From Pseudomonas caspiana (GTDB taxonomy: Bacteria > Pseudomonadota > Gammaproteobacteria > Pseudomonadales > Pseudomonadaceae): a stretch of 64,000 nt of DNA. Made by a program: the position numbers and the translations under genes. Below the pieces are notes generated by a model. The model was not told the DNA's origin, searched no databases, and worked only from the letters and a program-made list of their open reading frames with translations. Below, piece by piece: positions 56,519 to 64,000 of the stretch; within the stretch, counting starts at the first letter, position 1, and the number at the start of each line of letters is the position of its first letter. The stretch covers positions 388,866 to 452,865 of the forward strand of contig NZ_LOHF01000002.1 of NCBI RefSeq assembly GCF_002158995.1, written 5' to 3'.

Positions 56519-57514
56519 ATGTCGACTCACGCCTCCGCGCCCTTGCGGCGCGTCAGCATCCTGGCTATTGACGGGGTGTTCGCTTCCACATTGATGCAAG
56601 CCAAGGATTTCTTTCACCTCGCCGCCCTGCGCTACAGCAAACAGCTGGGGCTGGGCAGAATCCCCGCGTTCGAAACACGGCTGGTCAGCCCGGACGGCAA
56701 GCCCGTTCGCAGCTTCAGCGATGTCGTGCTGCCCGTAGACGGCGATCTCGACCAGAGCGATGTGATTGTCATCCCGGCATTCTGGGATAACTTTGACGCC
56801 CTGCGTTTGCGCTACCCCCAGGTCATTCCCTGGTTACGCGAGCAACATGCCAATGGCGCGGTGCTCTGCGGCGAAGCCAGCGGCGTATTCTGGCTGGCGG
56901 AATCCGGGTTGCTGGACGGCAAAGAAGCTACAACCTACTGGCGATTTTTCAACGACTTCGGTGAGCGCTTTCCTAAGGTCCTGTTGAATCAGGAGAAACA
57001 CCTGACAGATGCCGACAATCTGTACTGTGCAGGTGGTACGACTTCAGCCTGCGACTTGTACATTTATCTGATTGAGCGCTTCTGCGGCGCGAATGTCGCG
57101 CAAGCCGTGGCCCGGGACATTCTGTATGAAGTGCAGCGCAACTATGCGCCAGGCCGTATGGGCTTCGGTGGACAGAAGCTGCATCAAGACGTTGTGATCC
57201 TGCAAATCCAGCACTGGCTGGAGGAGCACTTCGCCGATAAATTCCGCTTCGAGGATGTTGCCCGTAATCACGGCATGAGTATCCGCAACTTCATGCGCCG
57301 CTTCCAGACTGCCACCGGCGATAAGCCGCTGCACTACCTGCAGCGGCTGCGCATCGAAACCGCCAAGGGCCTGCTGTCTGGTACGCGCAAGAGCATCAAG
57401 ACCATCAGCTATGAAGTCGGGTACGACGACGCCAGCTTCTTCGCCCGACTGTTTCGTCAACACACCGAGCTGTCGCCGAATCAGTATCGGCAACAGTTTC
57501 AGCAGGCCGCTTGA
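56519..57514 (+). CDS. GlxA-like AraC-family transcriptional regulator
   Basis: 331 residues. N-terminal DJ-1/PfpI (class I amidotransferase-like) domain, about 8-195, with C117 in GAVLCGEASGVFWLAE at the nucleophile-elbow position; C-terminal AraC double helix-turn-helix, about 227-325 (FRFEDVARNHGMSIRNFMRR; ISYEVGYDDASFFARLFRQ). Relatives (GbdR, CdhR, ArgR of Pseudomonas) sense amino-acid or betaine compounds; this one's ligand is unknown. No good ribosome site precedes 56519. In P. aeruginosa other genes follow the reductase here. Confidence 0.87.
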   Translation: MSTHASAPLRRVSILAIDGVFASTLMQAKDFFHLAALRYSKQLGLGRIPAFETRLVSPDGKPVRSFSDVVLPVDGDLDQSDVIVIPAFWDNFDALRLRYPQVIPWLREQHANGAVLCGEASGVFWLAESGLLDGKEATTYWRFFNDFGERFPKVLLNQEKHLTDADNLYCAGGTTSACDLYIYLIERFCGANVAQAVARDILYEVQRNYAPGRMGFGGQKLHQDVVILQIQHWLEEHFADKFRFEDVARNHGMSIRNFMRRFQTATGDKPLHYLQRLRIETAKGLLSGTRKSIKTISYEVGYDDASFFARLFRQHTELSPNQYRQQFQQAA

Positions 57515-57538
57515 TCAACAGGCATAAGACGATCAACA

Positions 57539-57625
57539 GTAGGAGCGCGCCAGCACCGCTAGGCCGCGATAGCGTTCTGCCTGACTCACCACCATCGCGG
57601 CCTCGCGGTGCTGGTGCACTCCTAC
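57539..57625. repeat. REPIN copy 3
   Basis: GTAGGAG/CTCCTAC feet with inner arms CCAGCACCGCTAGGCCGCGAT and ATCGCGGCCTCGCGGTGCTGG-type complement. Related to 14390 and 26618. Confidence 0.75.
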
Positions 57626-57635
57626 AGATCCCAAC

Positions 57636-58730
57636 TTAAGGCTTATGCGCCCGCGACAGAAACTCGTGGGACTGCATCTCCAGCAAACGGCTCAGCGTCC
57701 GCTGAAACTCGAAATTCAGACGCCCACCGGTGTACAGGTCTTTCAACTCGACTTCAGCCGAGATGATCAGCTTGACGTTGCGGTCATAGAATTCGTCGAC
57801 CATGTTGATGAAGCGTCGCGCGATGTCGTCAGTGGTGACGCTCATCTGCTCTACGCCGCTAAGCAACACCGCGTGGTAGATCTTGCCGAGTTCGATGTAA
57901 TCGTTCTGGCTACGCGGGCCGTCGCACAGTTCGCGGAAGTCGAACCAGGCCACATCGTCACAGGTGCGCAGTGCACGGATTTCGCGATTCTCGACCATCA
58001 GTACGTCATTCTCGACAGTCTGAGCGCAATCCGGTGTCAACGCCTTGAAGCTCTTGCGCAGGCTTTCCTGCGCGGCTTCATTCAGCGGGAAATGGAACAG
58101 TTCAGCCTGCTCGAGGTGACGCAGGCGATAGTCCACGCCGCTGTCGACGTTGACGATGTCGGTGTTCTGCTTGATCAGCGCAATGGCTGGCAGGAAGCGC
58201 GCACGTTGCAGGCCGTCCTTGTACAAGCCGTCGGGCACGATGTTCGAGGTCGCAACCAGCGTAACGCCGTTCTTGAACAGTTCCTCCATCAAGGTGCCGA
58301 GGATCATGGCGTCAGTGATGTCGGACACGAAGAACTCATCGAAACAGATCACCCGAGCCTCATCGGAAAAACGCTTGGCGATGAGGGTCAGCGGGTTCTT
58401 CTCGCCCTTGAGGGTCTTCATCTCTTCGTGCACGCGCTTCATGAAGCGGTGGAAGTGAGTACGGACCTTCTGCTCGAACGGCAGGGCGTCGAAGAAGGTG
58501 TCGACCAGATAGGTCTTGCCCCGGCCAACCCCACCCCAGAAGTACAAGCCTTTGACTGGCGCCTGCTCCTTTTTGCCGAAGAGCTTGCCGAAGATGCCCG
58601 GCTTGCTCTGGTTGGCGGCGACCAGATCGTCATAGAGACGCTGCAAATGACGCACAGCCGTTTCCTGCGCCGCATCATGGAAGAAGTCAGGGCGTTTCAG
58701 ATCAGCTTGGTATCGTTCTAGAGGGGTCAT
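57636..58730 (-). CDS. zapE: ZapE cell-division ATPase (AFG1 family)
   Basis: 364 residues, same as PA4438. AAA-like ATPase with Walker A WGGVGRGKTYLVD and Walker B VICFDEFFVSDI, sensor VATSNIVPDGLY. In E. coli it binds FtsZ and is needed for division under low oxygen or heat. ATG 58730 begins MTPLERYQ; no clear ribosome site. Upstream of it is the trpS terminator. Confidence 0.93.
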   Translation of the reverse strand: MTPLERYQADLKRPDFFHDAAQETAVRHLQRLYDDLVAANQSKPGIFGKLFGKKEQAPVKGLYFWGGVGRGKTYLVDTFFDALPFEQKVRTHFHRFMKRVHEEMKTLKGEKNPLTLIAKRFSDEARVICFDEFFVSDITDAMILGTLMEELFKNGVTLVATSNIVPDGLYKDGLQRARFLPAIALIKQNTDIVNVDSGVDYRLRHLEQAELFHFPLNEAAQESLRKSFKALTPDCAQTVENDVLMVENREIRALRTCDDVAWFDFRELCDGPRSQNDYIELGKIYHAVLLSGVEQMSVTTDDIARRFINMVDEFYDRNVKLIISAEVELKDLYTGGRLNFEFQRTLSRLLEMQSHEFLSRAHKP

Positions 58731-58748
58731 ATTCGCTAACAAGGCAAC

Positions 58749-58779
58749 AAAAACGGGCCGTCACTGTAGCGACGGCCCG
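58749..58779 (-). terminator. trpS terminator
   Basis: 11-bp stem CGGGCCGTCGC/GTGACGGCCCG (one wobble) with a 4-nt loop, then TTTTTGTT on the minus strand, 13 nt past the trpS stop. Confidence 0.9.
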
Positions 58780-58791
58780 GCAGATTGGCAA

Positions 58792-60141
58792 TCAATCCTG
58801 TTGTGGTGCGAGGGCAAGCTTAAGGCTCTCGATGGCAGCATCGCGAGCAGCGGCGTCGCTGAATACCGGGCTGTCAGCCACACATTGGCCATCAAGCCAG
58901 AGGGTGAAGCTGTCGGCTTCGGCACGAAGGTCCAGCTCACCGCCCTGCTGCAACTGTTTACTGACTGCACCAGCAGCCTTGCCATCGGCGAAGTTGCGCG
59001 ACAACAGCAACTGCTCGCCATCGGCCGCCAGCAGACGGAAGCGGAAGCTGCCATCGTCTTCACGGAAGCTGACAAAGCGTGCGCCCCTGGCGGCTTTCTT
59101 CTTGCCAGTTTCGGCCACTTGTACGTTGCTGCGGAATGAACGCAAGCCAACCGCTTCACGCAATTCGCCAAGGAACGGCGTGGCGACTTTGCGGGCTTTC
59201 TCTGCGCCAGCCAGCAGAATGTCTTCCAGATCCGCCGGACGCTCGATCAAGCGGTGGTAGTTTTCACGTGCCTCGCCCAGCTCACGGTCCAAGAGTGTGA
59301 ACAGACGATTCTTGGCTTCGCCCCAGCCGAGGCCCTGCAGCAGCTCGGAACGGAACTCAGCGTTCTGCTCAGGGGTAGCAAATGCCTGATAGAGCGTGAA
59401 CAAGTGGGAGTTATCAGGATCCTTGGCTTCGCCCGGCGCTTTGGAGTCGGTAACGATGCGCGAGATCGCGTCCTTCATGTCCTTGGCGCTGCTGAACAAC
59501 GGAATCGTGTTGTCGTAGCTTTTCGACATTTTGCGCCCATCCAGACCTGGCAGCGTAGCGACGCTCTCCTCGATCAGGGCTTCAGGCATGACGAAGAATT
59601 CTTTGCCTTTGCCAAACAGGTGGTTGAAACGCTGGCCGATATCACGGGCCATTTCGACGTGCTGAATCTGGTCGCGACCAACCGGAACCTTATGCGCGTT
59701 GAACATCAGAATGTCCGCAGCCATCAACACCGGGTAGCTGTACAAACCCATGGTGACGCCAGCATCCGGGTCTTCACCGGTCTCGACGTTCTTGTCCACG
59801 GACGCCTTGTAGGCGTGAGCACGGTTGAGCAGGCCCTTGGCAGCAACACACGTCAGCAGCCAGGTCAGCTCAGTGATTTCCGGGATATCGGACTGGCGAT
59901 AGAACGTCACGCGATCCACATCAAGGCCGGCAGCCAGCCAGGTCGCAGCGATTTCCAGACGCGAACGCTGAATGCGCAGCGGGTCATCGCATTTGATCAA
60001 GGCGTGATAGTCAGCCAGGAAGTAGAACGAATCAGCGTCGCTCTGGCGACTGGCAACAATGGCCGGGCGGATCGCGCCCGCGTAATTACCCAGGTGAGGC
60101 GTGCCGGTAGTGGTGATACCGGTCAGGATACGAGTGGTCAT
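58792..60141 (-). CDS. trpS: Tryptophanyl-tRNA synthetase with C-terminal extension
   Basis: 449 residues against ~334 in E. coli. Class I core: HIGH-like [13 protein letters not shown] near residue 12, KMSKS in [11 protein letters not shown] near 200. After about residue 340 an extra ~105-residue domain follows ([40 protein letters not shown]), which resembles the DUF1508/YegP fold by pattern. The same long form exists in P. aeruginosa. Role of the extension unknown. Confidence 0.95.
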   Translation of the reverse strand: MTTRILTGITTTGTPHLGNYAGAIRPAIVASRQSDADSFYFLADYHALIKCDDPLRIQRSRLEIAATWLAAGLDVDRVTFYRQSDIPEITELTWLLTCVAAKGLLNRAHAYKASVDKNVETGEDPDAGVTMGLYSYPVLMAADILMFNAHKVPVGRDQIQHVEMARDIGQRFNHLFGKGKEFFVMPEALIEESVATLPGLDGRKMSKSYDNTIPLFSSAKDMKDAISRIVTDSKAPGEAKDPDNSHLFTLYQAFATPEQNAEFRSELLQGLGWGEAKNRLFTLLDRELGEARENYHRLIERPADLEDILLAGAEKARKVATPFLGELREAVGLRSFRSNVQVAETGKKKAARGARFVSFREDDGSFRFRLLAADGEQLLLSRNFADGKAAGAVSKQLQQGGELDLRAEADSFTLWLDGQCVADSPVFSDAAARDAAIESLKLALAPQQD

Positions 60142-60165
60142 GGCAGGTCGCTTATGGGGCTGTCA

Positions 60166-60795
60166 TCAGTTTGAAAGGCGTGGCGCAACCAGATCTTTGA
60201 GATCGGTCAGCTTGCCATGAAAAAAGTGTCCGCATTCTGCCACTTTCAGCAGCTGATGTGGGCGCGGCAATGCGGCTGACCAGTCATAGACCAGCTGCGG
60301 CTCGACAACTTCATCGGTCTCCGGCTGGATAACGGTCAGCGGACAGCTCTGAGGCAGCGGATACTGCTCGCTCAAGCGCATGACCGCAGGCGCGACCATG
60401 AACAAGTGGCTAAGCTTATGTCCAGACGCCTCCAGACGACCGCCAAGACTGGCAGCAACGAAACCGCCAAAGGAAAAGCCGAACAGCGTCAGAGGCAGAC
60501 CGGGATGCTTTTCCAGCAGCCAGCGAGCGACAGCCTGGGCGTCTTCGACTTCCCCGGCCCCCGCTTCGGAGGTACCGGCGCTGGCACCCACGCCACGATA
60601 ATTGAAACGCAAGGTAATCAAACCTGCATCACGGGCAGTACGCTGCAGGGTCGAGACGACCTTGTTGAGCATGGTGCCCCCCTGGATCGGGTTGGGATGG
60701 CAGATCAACGTCAGGCCCGTAGCATCGGGCAAATCCAGGTAAAGGGCTTCAAGCTGGCCCACCGGGCCATCGATCAATACGGGGGTTTCGCGCAT
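60166..60795 (-). CDS. Alpha/beta hydrolase (PA4440-like)
   Basis: 209 residues. Serine-hydrolase elbow GFSFGG (Ser nucleophile), oxyanion-area LICHPNPIQGGTMLNKV, late acid in QPETDEVVEP and His in ECGHFFHGKL. This is the short dienelactone-hydrolase/BAAT-like family; substrate unknown. GGAG stands 7 nt before a TTG at 60801 but 14 nt before the ATG at 60795, so a two-residue longer product is possible. 25 nt upstream of trpS, same strand; likely cotranscribed. Confidence 0.85.
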   Translation of the reverse strand: MRETPVLIDGPVGQLEALYLDLPDATGLTLICHPNPIQGGTMLNKVVSTLQRTARDAGLITLRFNYRGVGASAGTSEAGAGEVEDAQAVARWLLEKHPGLPLTLFGFSFGGFVAASLGGRLEASGHKLSHLFMVAPAVMRLSEQYPLPQSCPLTVIQPETDEVVEPQLVYDWSAALPRPHQLLKVAECGHFFHGKLTDLKDLVAPRLSN

Positions 60796-60940
60796 GAGCA
60801 AAAAGGAACTCCGTGACCTCGCAATGGGTCGACTCGTCTAGCTGATTGTCTGCAAATAGCATATCCGTGAGCGTGTCGCGGTATACAGAGCAGGTTCGAG
60901 CCGTTAACGTAAAGCAAAGCCGTTTATAGAGGAAGGACTC

Positions 60941-61378
60941 GTGGAACTGTCGCTCTTAGTTTGGTTGTTGCCGACCATTGCCCTGGTTGTCGGTGTTGTC
61001 ATCGGTTTTCTGGTCGCACGTCTGGTGCCCAACGCTGCTCCCAATGGAACCCAGCGCCAGCTGGATGATGTTCAGGAGCGTTTCGATATCTATCAGAACG
61101 AAGTGGTTACGCACTTCAACAGCACGGCCAATCTGGTCCAGAAGCTTTCGCAAAGCTATCAGGACGTACAGGAGCATCTCGCCGAGGGCGCCAACCGTCT
61201 GGCTACCGACGAGTTGACTCGCCAGCGCTTGTTGGCGGCCCTGCATCCTGAAGCCAACCAGGTCCAGCGCGATCGTCTGACGCCACCGCGCACAACTGAA
61301 GCGCCGAAAGATTACGCGCCGAAATCACCCAACGCTCCCGGCATGCTCGACGAGCATTACGGTTTGAAAAAGCCGTAA
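60941..61378 (+). CDS. zapG: ZapG (YhcB/DUF1043) inner-membrane protein
   Basis: 145 residues. One N-terminal TM (about 5-27: VWLLPTIALVVGVVIGFLVARLV), then a cytoplasmic coiled coil (RQLDDVQERFDIYQNEVV ... LVQKLSQSYQDVQEHLAEGA) and a disordered proline-rich tail ending HYGLKKP. E. coli YhcB/ZapG links division and envelope synthesis. The start is GTG 60941 with GAGGAAGGA upstream. Strong terminator behind. Confidence 0.9.
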   Translation: MELSLLVWLLPTIALVVGVVIGFLVARLVPNAAPNGTQRQLDDVQERFDIYQNEVVTHFNSTANLVQKLSQSYQDVQEHLAEGANRLATDELTRQRLLAALHPEANQVQRDRLTPPRTTEAPKDYAPKSPNAPGMLDEHYGLKKP

Positions 61379-61392
61379 GCGAAAGCCGAATC

Positions 61393-61430
61393 AGAAAAGC
61401 CCGCCACTTGAGAAAATGGCGGGCTTTTCT
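61393..61430 (+). terminator. zapG terminator
   Basis: Perfect 14-bp stem AGAAAAGCCCGCCA/TGGCGGGCTTTTCT with a 10-nt loop, 14 nt after the stop. Confidence 0.92.
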
Positions 61431-61543
61431 GTAGATCAGTCAGGGATAAATCCTGGCGAAGAAACTTCCTACGCACTTTCAGGAATACAGCGGCTATATA
61501 TATTTTGTTGCGACCTCTATGCTTTTTGGAAAACGGAGGAAGC

Positions 61544-61702
61544 ATGAAAGCAATTAAAATATTCGTAGCATGTATTTTTTTATCAGGTTGCGTGCCGGGG
61601 GATTGTATAAATAACTGTTATTTATGGAGCAGAGGAGACCCAGAGCTTTTATACAAGTGTAATATCGACCCACTCAGACCTGACTGCCCAGTTCAACGCT
61701 AG
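61544..61702 (+). CDS. Small Cys-rich lipoprotein, unknown function
   Basis: 52 residues. Lipoprotein signal with lipobox FLSGC (C16); the mature part is only 37 residues, with four further cysteines (21, 25, 39, 48) that could form two disulfides, and a Pro/Asp-rich end. GGAGGA lies 3 nt before the ATG. AT-rich for this genome: 61561-61620 has 22 G+C in 60. No known family recognised. It faces the lectin gene tail to tail, 15 nt apart; an accessory origin is likely. Confidence 0.6.
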   Translation: MKAIKIFVACIFLSGCVPGDCINNCYLWSRGDPELLYKCNIDPLRPDCPVQR

Positions 61703-61717
61703 GCAAAAAGCCAAACT

Positions 61718-62206
61718 TCAAAATCTCCAAATTTCTTGCGGCGAACTCATGAACCAAACTGTCTCCTTTTTCTTAGGCGGAAATCGTCCAGGTTTAAATC
61801 CAAAACGCGCCCAAAGGAGATTGCCAGTTCGCTGATCATAAATCACCAGATTGCCGTCATCTTGCATCGACATATGGCTGTGATACCAGTACGTCTTATC
61901 CTTCGTATCAGTGCTTTGCGCGGTCCACAGCCTTGATCTCGCGGGATCATAGAGGAATCCGCTGTTGCTTACGACAAACCACGGAGCACCTCGTTGCTTA
62001 CGGGAGAGCGTACGACTGTAAGGCTGATTGCTATCGGCGACCCAGACAACACTGCCACTATCTTTAATAACCAGGTTGCCGTCGCTTTGCAGTTCCAGAC
62101 GAAAACGTCCATTGGGTGATTGTAAAAACTGCCCGGGTGTCATTTTCTGATTGGGCGGCAATACGGGAGCGCCATTATTTTCAAAAAAACCATACTGAAT
62201 ACTCAT
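61718..62206 (-). CDS. Single-domain monocot-type mannose-binding lectin protein
   Basis: 162 residues, one bulb-lectin (B_lectin) domain of three subdomains. Subdomain 3 has the canonical QDDGNLVIY (115-123); subdomain 1 has QSDGNLVIK (40-48) with K instead of Y; subdomain 2 (VSNSGFLYD) is degenerate. No signal peptide, and a basic C-terminal tail (FPPKKKETVWF). Lectin-like bacteriocins (LlpA) of Pseudomonas carry two such domains, so this is about half that size. ATG 62206 with AAAGGTGA upstream. AT-rich (62161-62220: 21 of 60 G+C). Sugar binding is inferred; function unknown. Confidence 0.75.
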   Translation of the reverse strand: MSIQYGFFENNGAPVLPPNQKMTPGQFLQSPNGRFRLELQSDGNLVIKDSGSVVWVADSNQPYSRTLSRKQRGAPWFVVSNSGFLYDPARSRLWTAQSTDTKDKTYWYHSHMSMQDDGNLVIYDQRTGNLLWARFGFKPGRFPPKKKETVWFMSSPQEIWRF

Positions 62207-62406
62207 ACTTTCACCTTTGAAAGTTTTTGGTTGAGCATTCAACTAATCACCCACAGACTTACAAGATGCGATAAATATATACCGCACCTGAATTATCTTA
62301 ACGCCTTGATTTTTTTGCAGTAGCCGGGCCAGCACCCATGATTCCCTAAGTTGTGCGGCAGATACAAAATCTGTGGCGCAGTCTTCAGGCAGACTGCGTC
62401 ATCGTT

Positions 62407-62433
62407 CATCGCGAGCAAGCGCGCTCCTACAGG
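62407..62433. repeat. Solitary REP half-site
   Basis: CATCGCGAGCAAGCGCGCTCC followed by TACAGG, one half of the REP pairs seen elsewhere, at the edge of the AT-rich islet. Confidence 0.55.
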
Positions 62434-62446
62434 GCCGCCCTGAACA

Positions 62447-62478
62447 ACAAAAAACCCGCCATCACTGGCGGGTTTCTT
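62447..62478 (-). terminator. cysNC terminator
   Basis: Minus strand: AACCCGCCA/TGGCGGGTT with a 4-nt loop, then TTTTTTG, 22 nt past the stop. Confidence 0.9.
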
Positions 62479-62495
62479 GTCGCAGCAAACGATCG

Positions 62496-64000
62496 TCAGA
62501 TCGCGCCGCGGCTGCGCAGCAGGTCGAGGACTTGCTTGACGCTGTCTTCGAGGCTCAGGGACTGAGTATCGATGACCAGATCCGCATTGAGCGGTACGTC
62601 GTACGGGAAGGACTCGCCCGGGATGTTATCGCCGTCGGCTGCGTACAGGCCCTGTGGATCGCGTTCGCGGCAAACCGAAGGGGATGCCTGGACGTACACG
62701 GTCAGCAGGCGATCAGCACCGATCAGGGACTTGGCCTGTTCGCGACCTTCGCCATCCGGTGCAACGAACGCCGCCAGGGTGATCAGACCCGCCTGGTTGA
62801 ACTGACGCGCCACGTGAGCAGCACGACGCCAGTTTTCAGTACGCCCGGCGCGATCCTGCGGCAGACCTTTGTTCAGGTCATGACGCAGATTCTGGCCATC
62901 CAGTACGTAAACCGCACGACCCATGTCGAACAGCTTGCGCTCGACTGCGTAAGCCAGGGTGCTTTTGCCTGCGCCGGACAGGCCGCTGAACAGCACGGTA
63001 GCCGGTTGCTGACCGAAACGCTGAGCACGCTCTTCGGTTGCGACGTGAGCCAGAGCACCGTGATGGTTGGCACCTGCGCCGCCGACGGGCTTGGCAATGA
63101 TCATGCCCGCTGCCACGGTGCCGTTGGTCAAACGGTCAATCACGATAAACGAACCGGTGGTGCGGTTGCTGTCGTAGCCGTCCAGCGCGATGGCTGAGTC
63201 GAGGCTGATCTTGACGCGACCAATCTCGTTCAGGCCCAGCGAGCTGGCAGGTCCTTCGGCCAGCGTATTCACATCGACGCGATGAGTAATGCTGGCAATC
63301 GAGCCCGGCACATAGCTGGTAGCGCGCTTGATGTCGTATTTCTTGCCCGGCAGCATCGGCTCTTCAGCCATCCACACGAGCATGGCGTCGAACGCGTCAG
63401 CTACCTGCGGAACGTTATCGGCATGCACCAGCAGGTCACCACGGGAGATGTCGATCTCGTCTTCCATGGTCAGGGTCACGGCCTGACCCGGCCCTGCATT
63501 TTCCAGCTCACCTTCAAAGGTGACGATGGACTTGACGCGGCTGCTCTTGCCCGAAGGGAGCACGACGATTTCGTCACCCTTGTGCACGATACCGCTCGCC
63601 AATGTACCGGCGAAACCACGGAAATTCAGGTTTGGACGGTTGACGTACTGCACCGGGAATCGCATGTCGGTGTAGTTGCGGTCGTTGGCGATCTCGACGG
63701 TTTCGAGAATTTCCATCAGCGACTGACCGGTATACCAAGGCGAACGCTCGCTCTTGTTCACCACGTTGTCGCCTTTGAGAGCAGACATCGGCACAAAGGC
63801 CATGGTAGTAGGCTTGAAGGCAATACCTTCGGCGAACTTCAAGTAATCAGACTTGATTGACTCGAAGACGCTTTCGTCGAAACCATTGAGGTCCATCTTG
63901 TTGATGGCCACAACGATGTGTTTGATGCCCAACAGCGATGCGATGTAGCTGTGACGACGAGTCTGGGTTTGCACGCCATAACGGGCGTCTACCAGAATGA
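62496..64000 (-). CDS. cysNC: Bifunctional sulfate adenylyltransferase subunit 1 / APS kinase (5' end outside window)
   Basis: About 501 residues present; the N-terminal ~130 with the G1-G3 GTPase motifs lie past the right edge. Visible: GTPase G4 motif in [13 protein letters not shown]-Tu-like beta domains, then the APS kinase module with P-loop [31 protein letters not shown] and [13 protein letters not shown]. Activates sulfate to APS and PAPS for cysteine synthesis with CysD, whose gene would lie to the right. Confidence 0.96.
   Translation of the reverse strand, partial: ILVDARYGVQTQTRRHSYIASLLGIKHIVVAINKMDLNGFDESVFESIKSDYLKFAEGIAFKPTTMAFVPMSALKGDNVVNKSERSPWYTGQSLMEILETVEIANDRNYTDMRFPVQYVNRPNLNFRGFAGTLASGIVHKGDEIVVLPSGKSSRVKSIVTFEGELENAGPGQAVTLTMEDEIDISRGDLLVHADNVPQVADAFDAMLVWMAEEPMLPGKKYDIKRATSYVPGSIASITHRVDVNTLAEGPASSLGLNEIGRVKISLDSAIALDGYDSNRTTGSFIVIDRLTNGTVAAGMIIAKPVGGAGANHHGALAHVATEERAQRFGQQPATVLFSGLSGAGKSTLAYAVERKLFDMGRAVYVLDGQNLRHDLNKGLPQDRAGRTENWRRAAHVARQFNQAGLITLAAFVAPDGEGREQAKSLIGADRLLTVYVQASPSVCRERDPQGLYAADGDNIPGESFPYDVPLNADLVIDTQSLSLEDSVKQVLDLLRSRGAI

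Noticed and set aside
61718..62206. Calling the lectin gene an llpA bacteriocin
   Set aside because: Only one lectin domain instead of two, and one intact sugar motif; the name would overstate the evidence.

Overview
The window is a stretch of core chromosome from a fluorescent Pseudomonas. REP-type palindromes ending in GTAG/GTGGGAGC and protein similarity point to the syringae/fluorescens side of the genus rather than P. aeruginosa, but the species cannot be fixed from this sequence. Gene order follows the P. aeruginosa PA4375-PA4443 segment almost gene for gene: mexW, the colRS region, groESL, ampG, argJ, secA, lpxC, the dcw cluster, rnpB, rsmI-lpoA, ssp, pet, rpsI-rplM, zapE-trpS and cysNC.

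Layout. 1-3.0 kb holds the 3' part of an RND efflux permease (MexW-like). 3.0-6.9 kb holds a three-gene operon (methyltransferase, InaA-like kinase, small exported protein), preceded by a match to the ColR box, and colRS itself. 7.3-9.3 kb is groESL with a heat-shock-like promoter. 9.6-21.6 kb is a mixed block: fxsA, a HugZ-like protein, a DUF481 outer-membrane protein, an alkyltransferase-like protein, ampG, mscS, yajQ, panE, an orphan sensor kinase, a PduO-type adenosyltransferase, a Nudix/ThiE-like fusion and a GST. 21.7-26.6 kb holds argJ, secA and dciA.

26.8-44.6 kb is lpxC followed upstream by the complete division and cell wall cluster (mraZ-rsmH-ftsL-ftsI-murE-murF-mraY-murD-ftsW-murG-murC-ddlB-ftsQ-ftsA-ftsZ). 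All are on the minus strand with overlapping or nearly touching genes, driven from a clear sigma-70 promoter followed by three 10-bp-spaced MraZ boxes. rnpB lies just upstream of mraZ. 45.3-55 kb carries rsmI, the envelope genes lpoA-yraN-gmhA/diaA-BON lipoprotein (the E. coli rsmI-yraP order), sspAB, the cytochrome bc1 genes petABC and rplM-rpsI. 55.3-60.8 kb carries an aldo/keto reductase, a GlxA-like AraC regulator, zapE, trpS with an extra C-terminal domain and a small hydrolase. 60.9-64 kb has zapG, an AT-rich islet with a 52-residue lipoprotein and a single-domain mannose-lectin protein, and the 3' part of cysNC.

Most of the window is housekeeping DNA. The parts least explained by it are the lectin/lipoprotein islet, a large nested hairpin element between colR and groEL, several REP/REPIN palindromes, and inverted repeats upstream of lpxC, dciA, sspA and rplM. 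No tRNA, CRISPR array, insertion sequence or prophage was seen.
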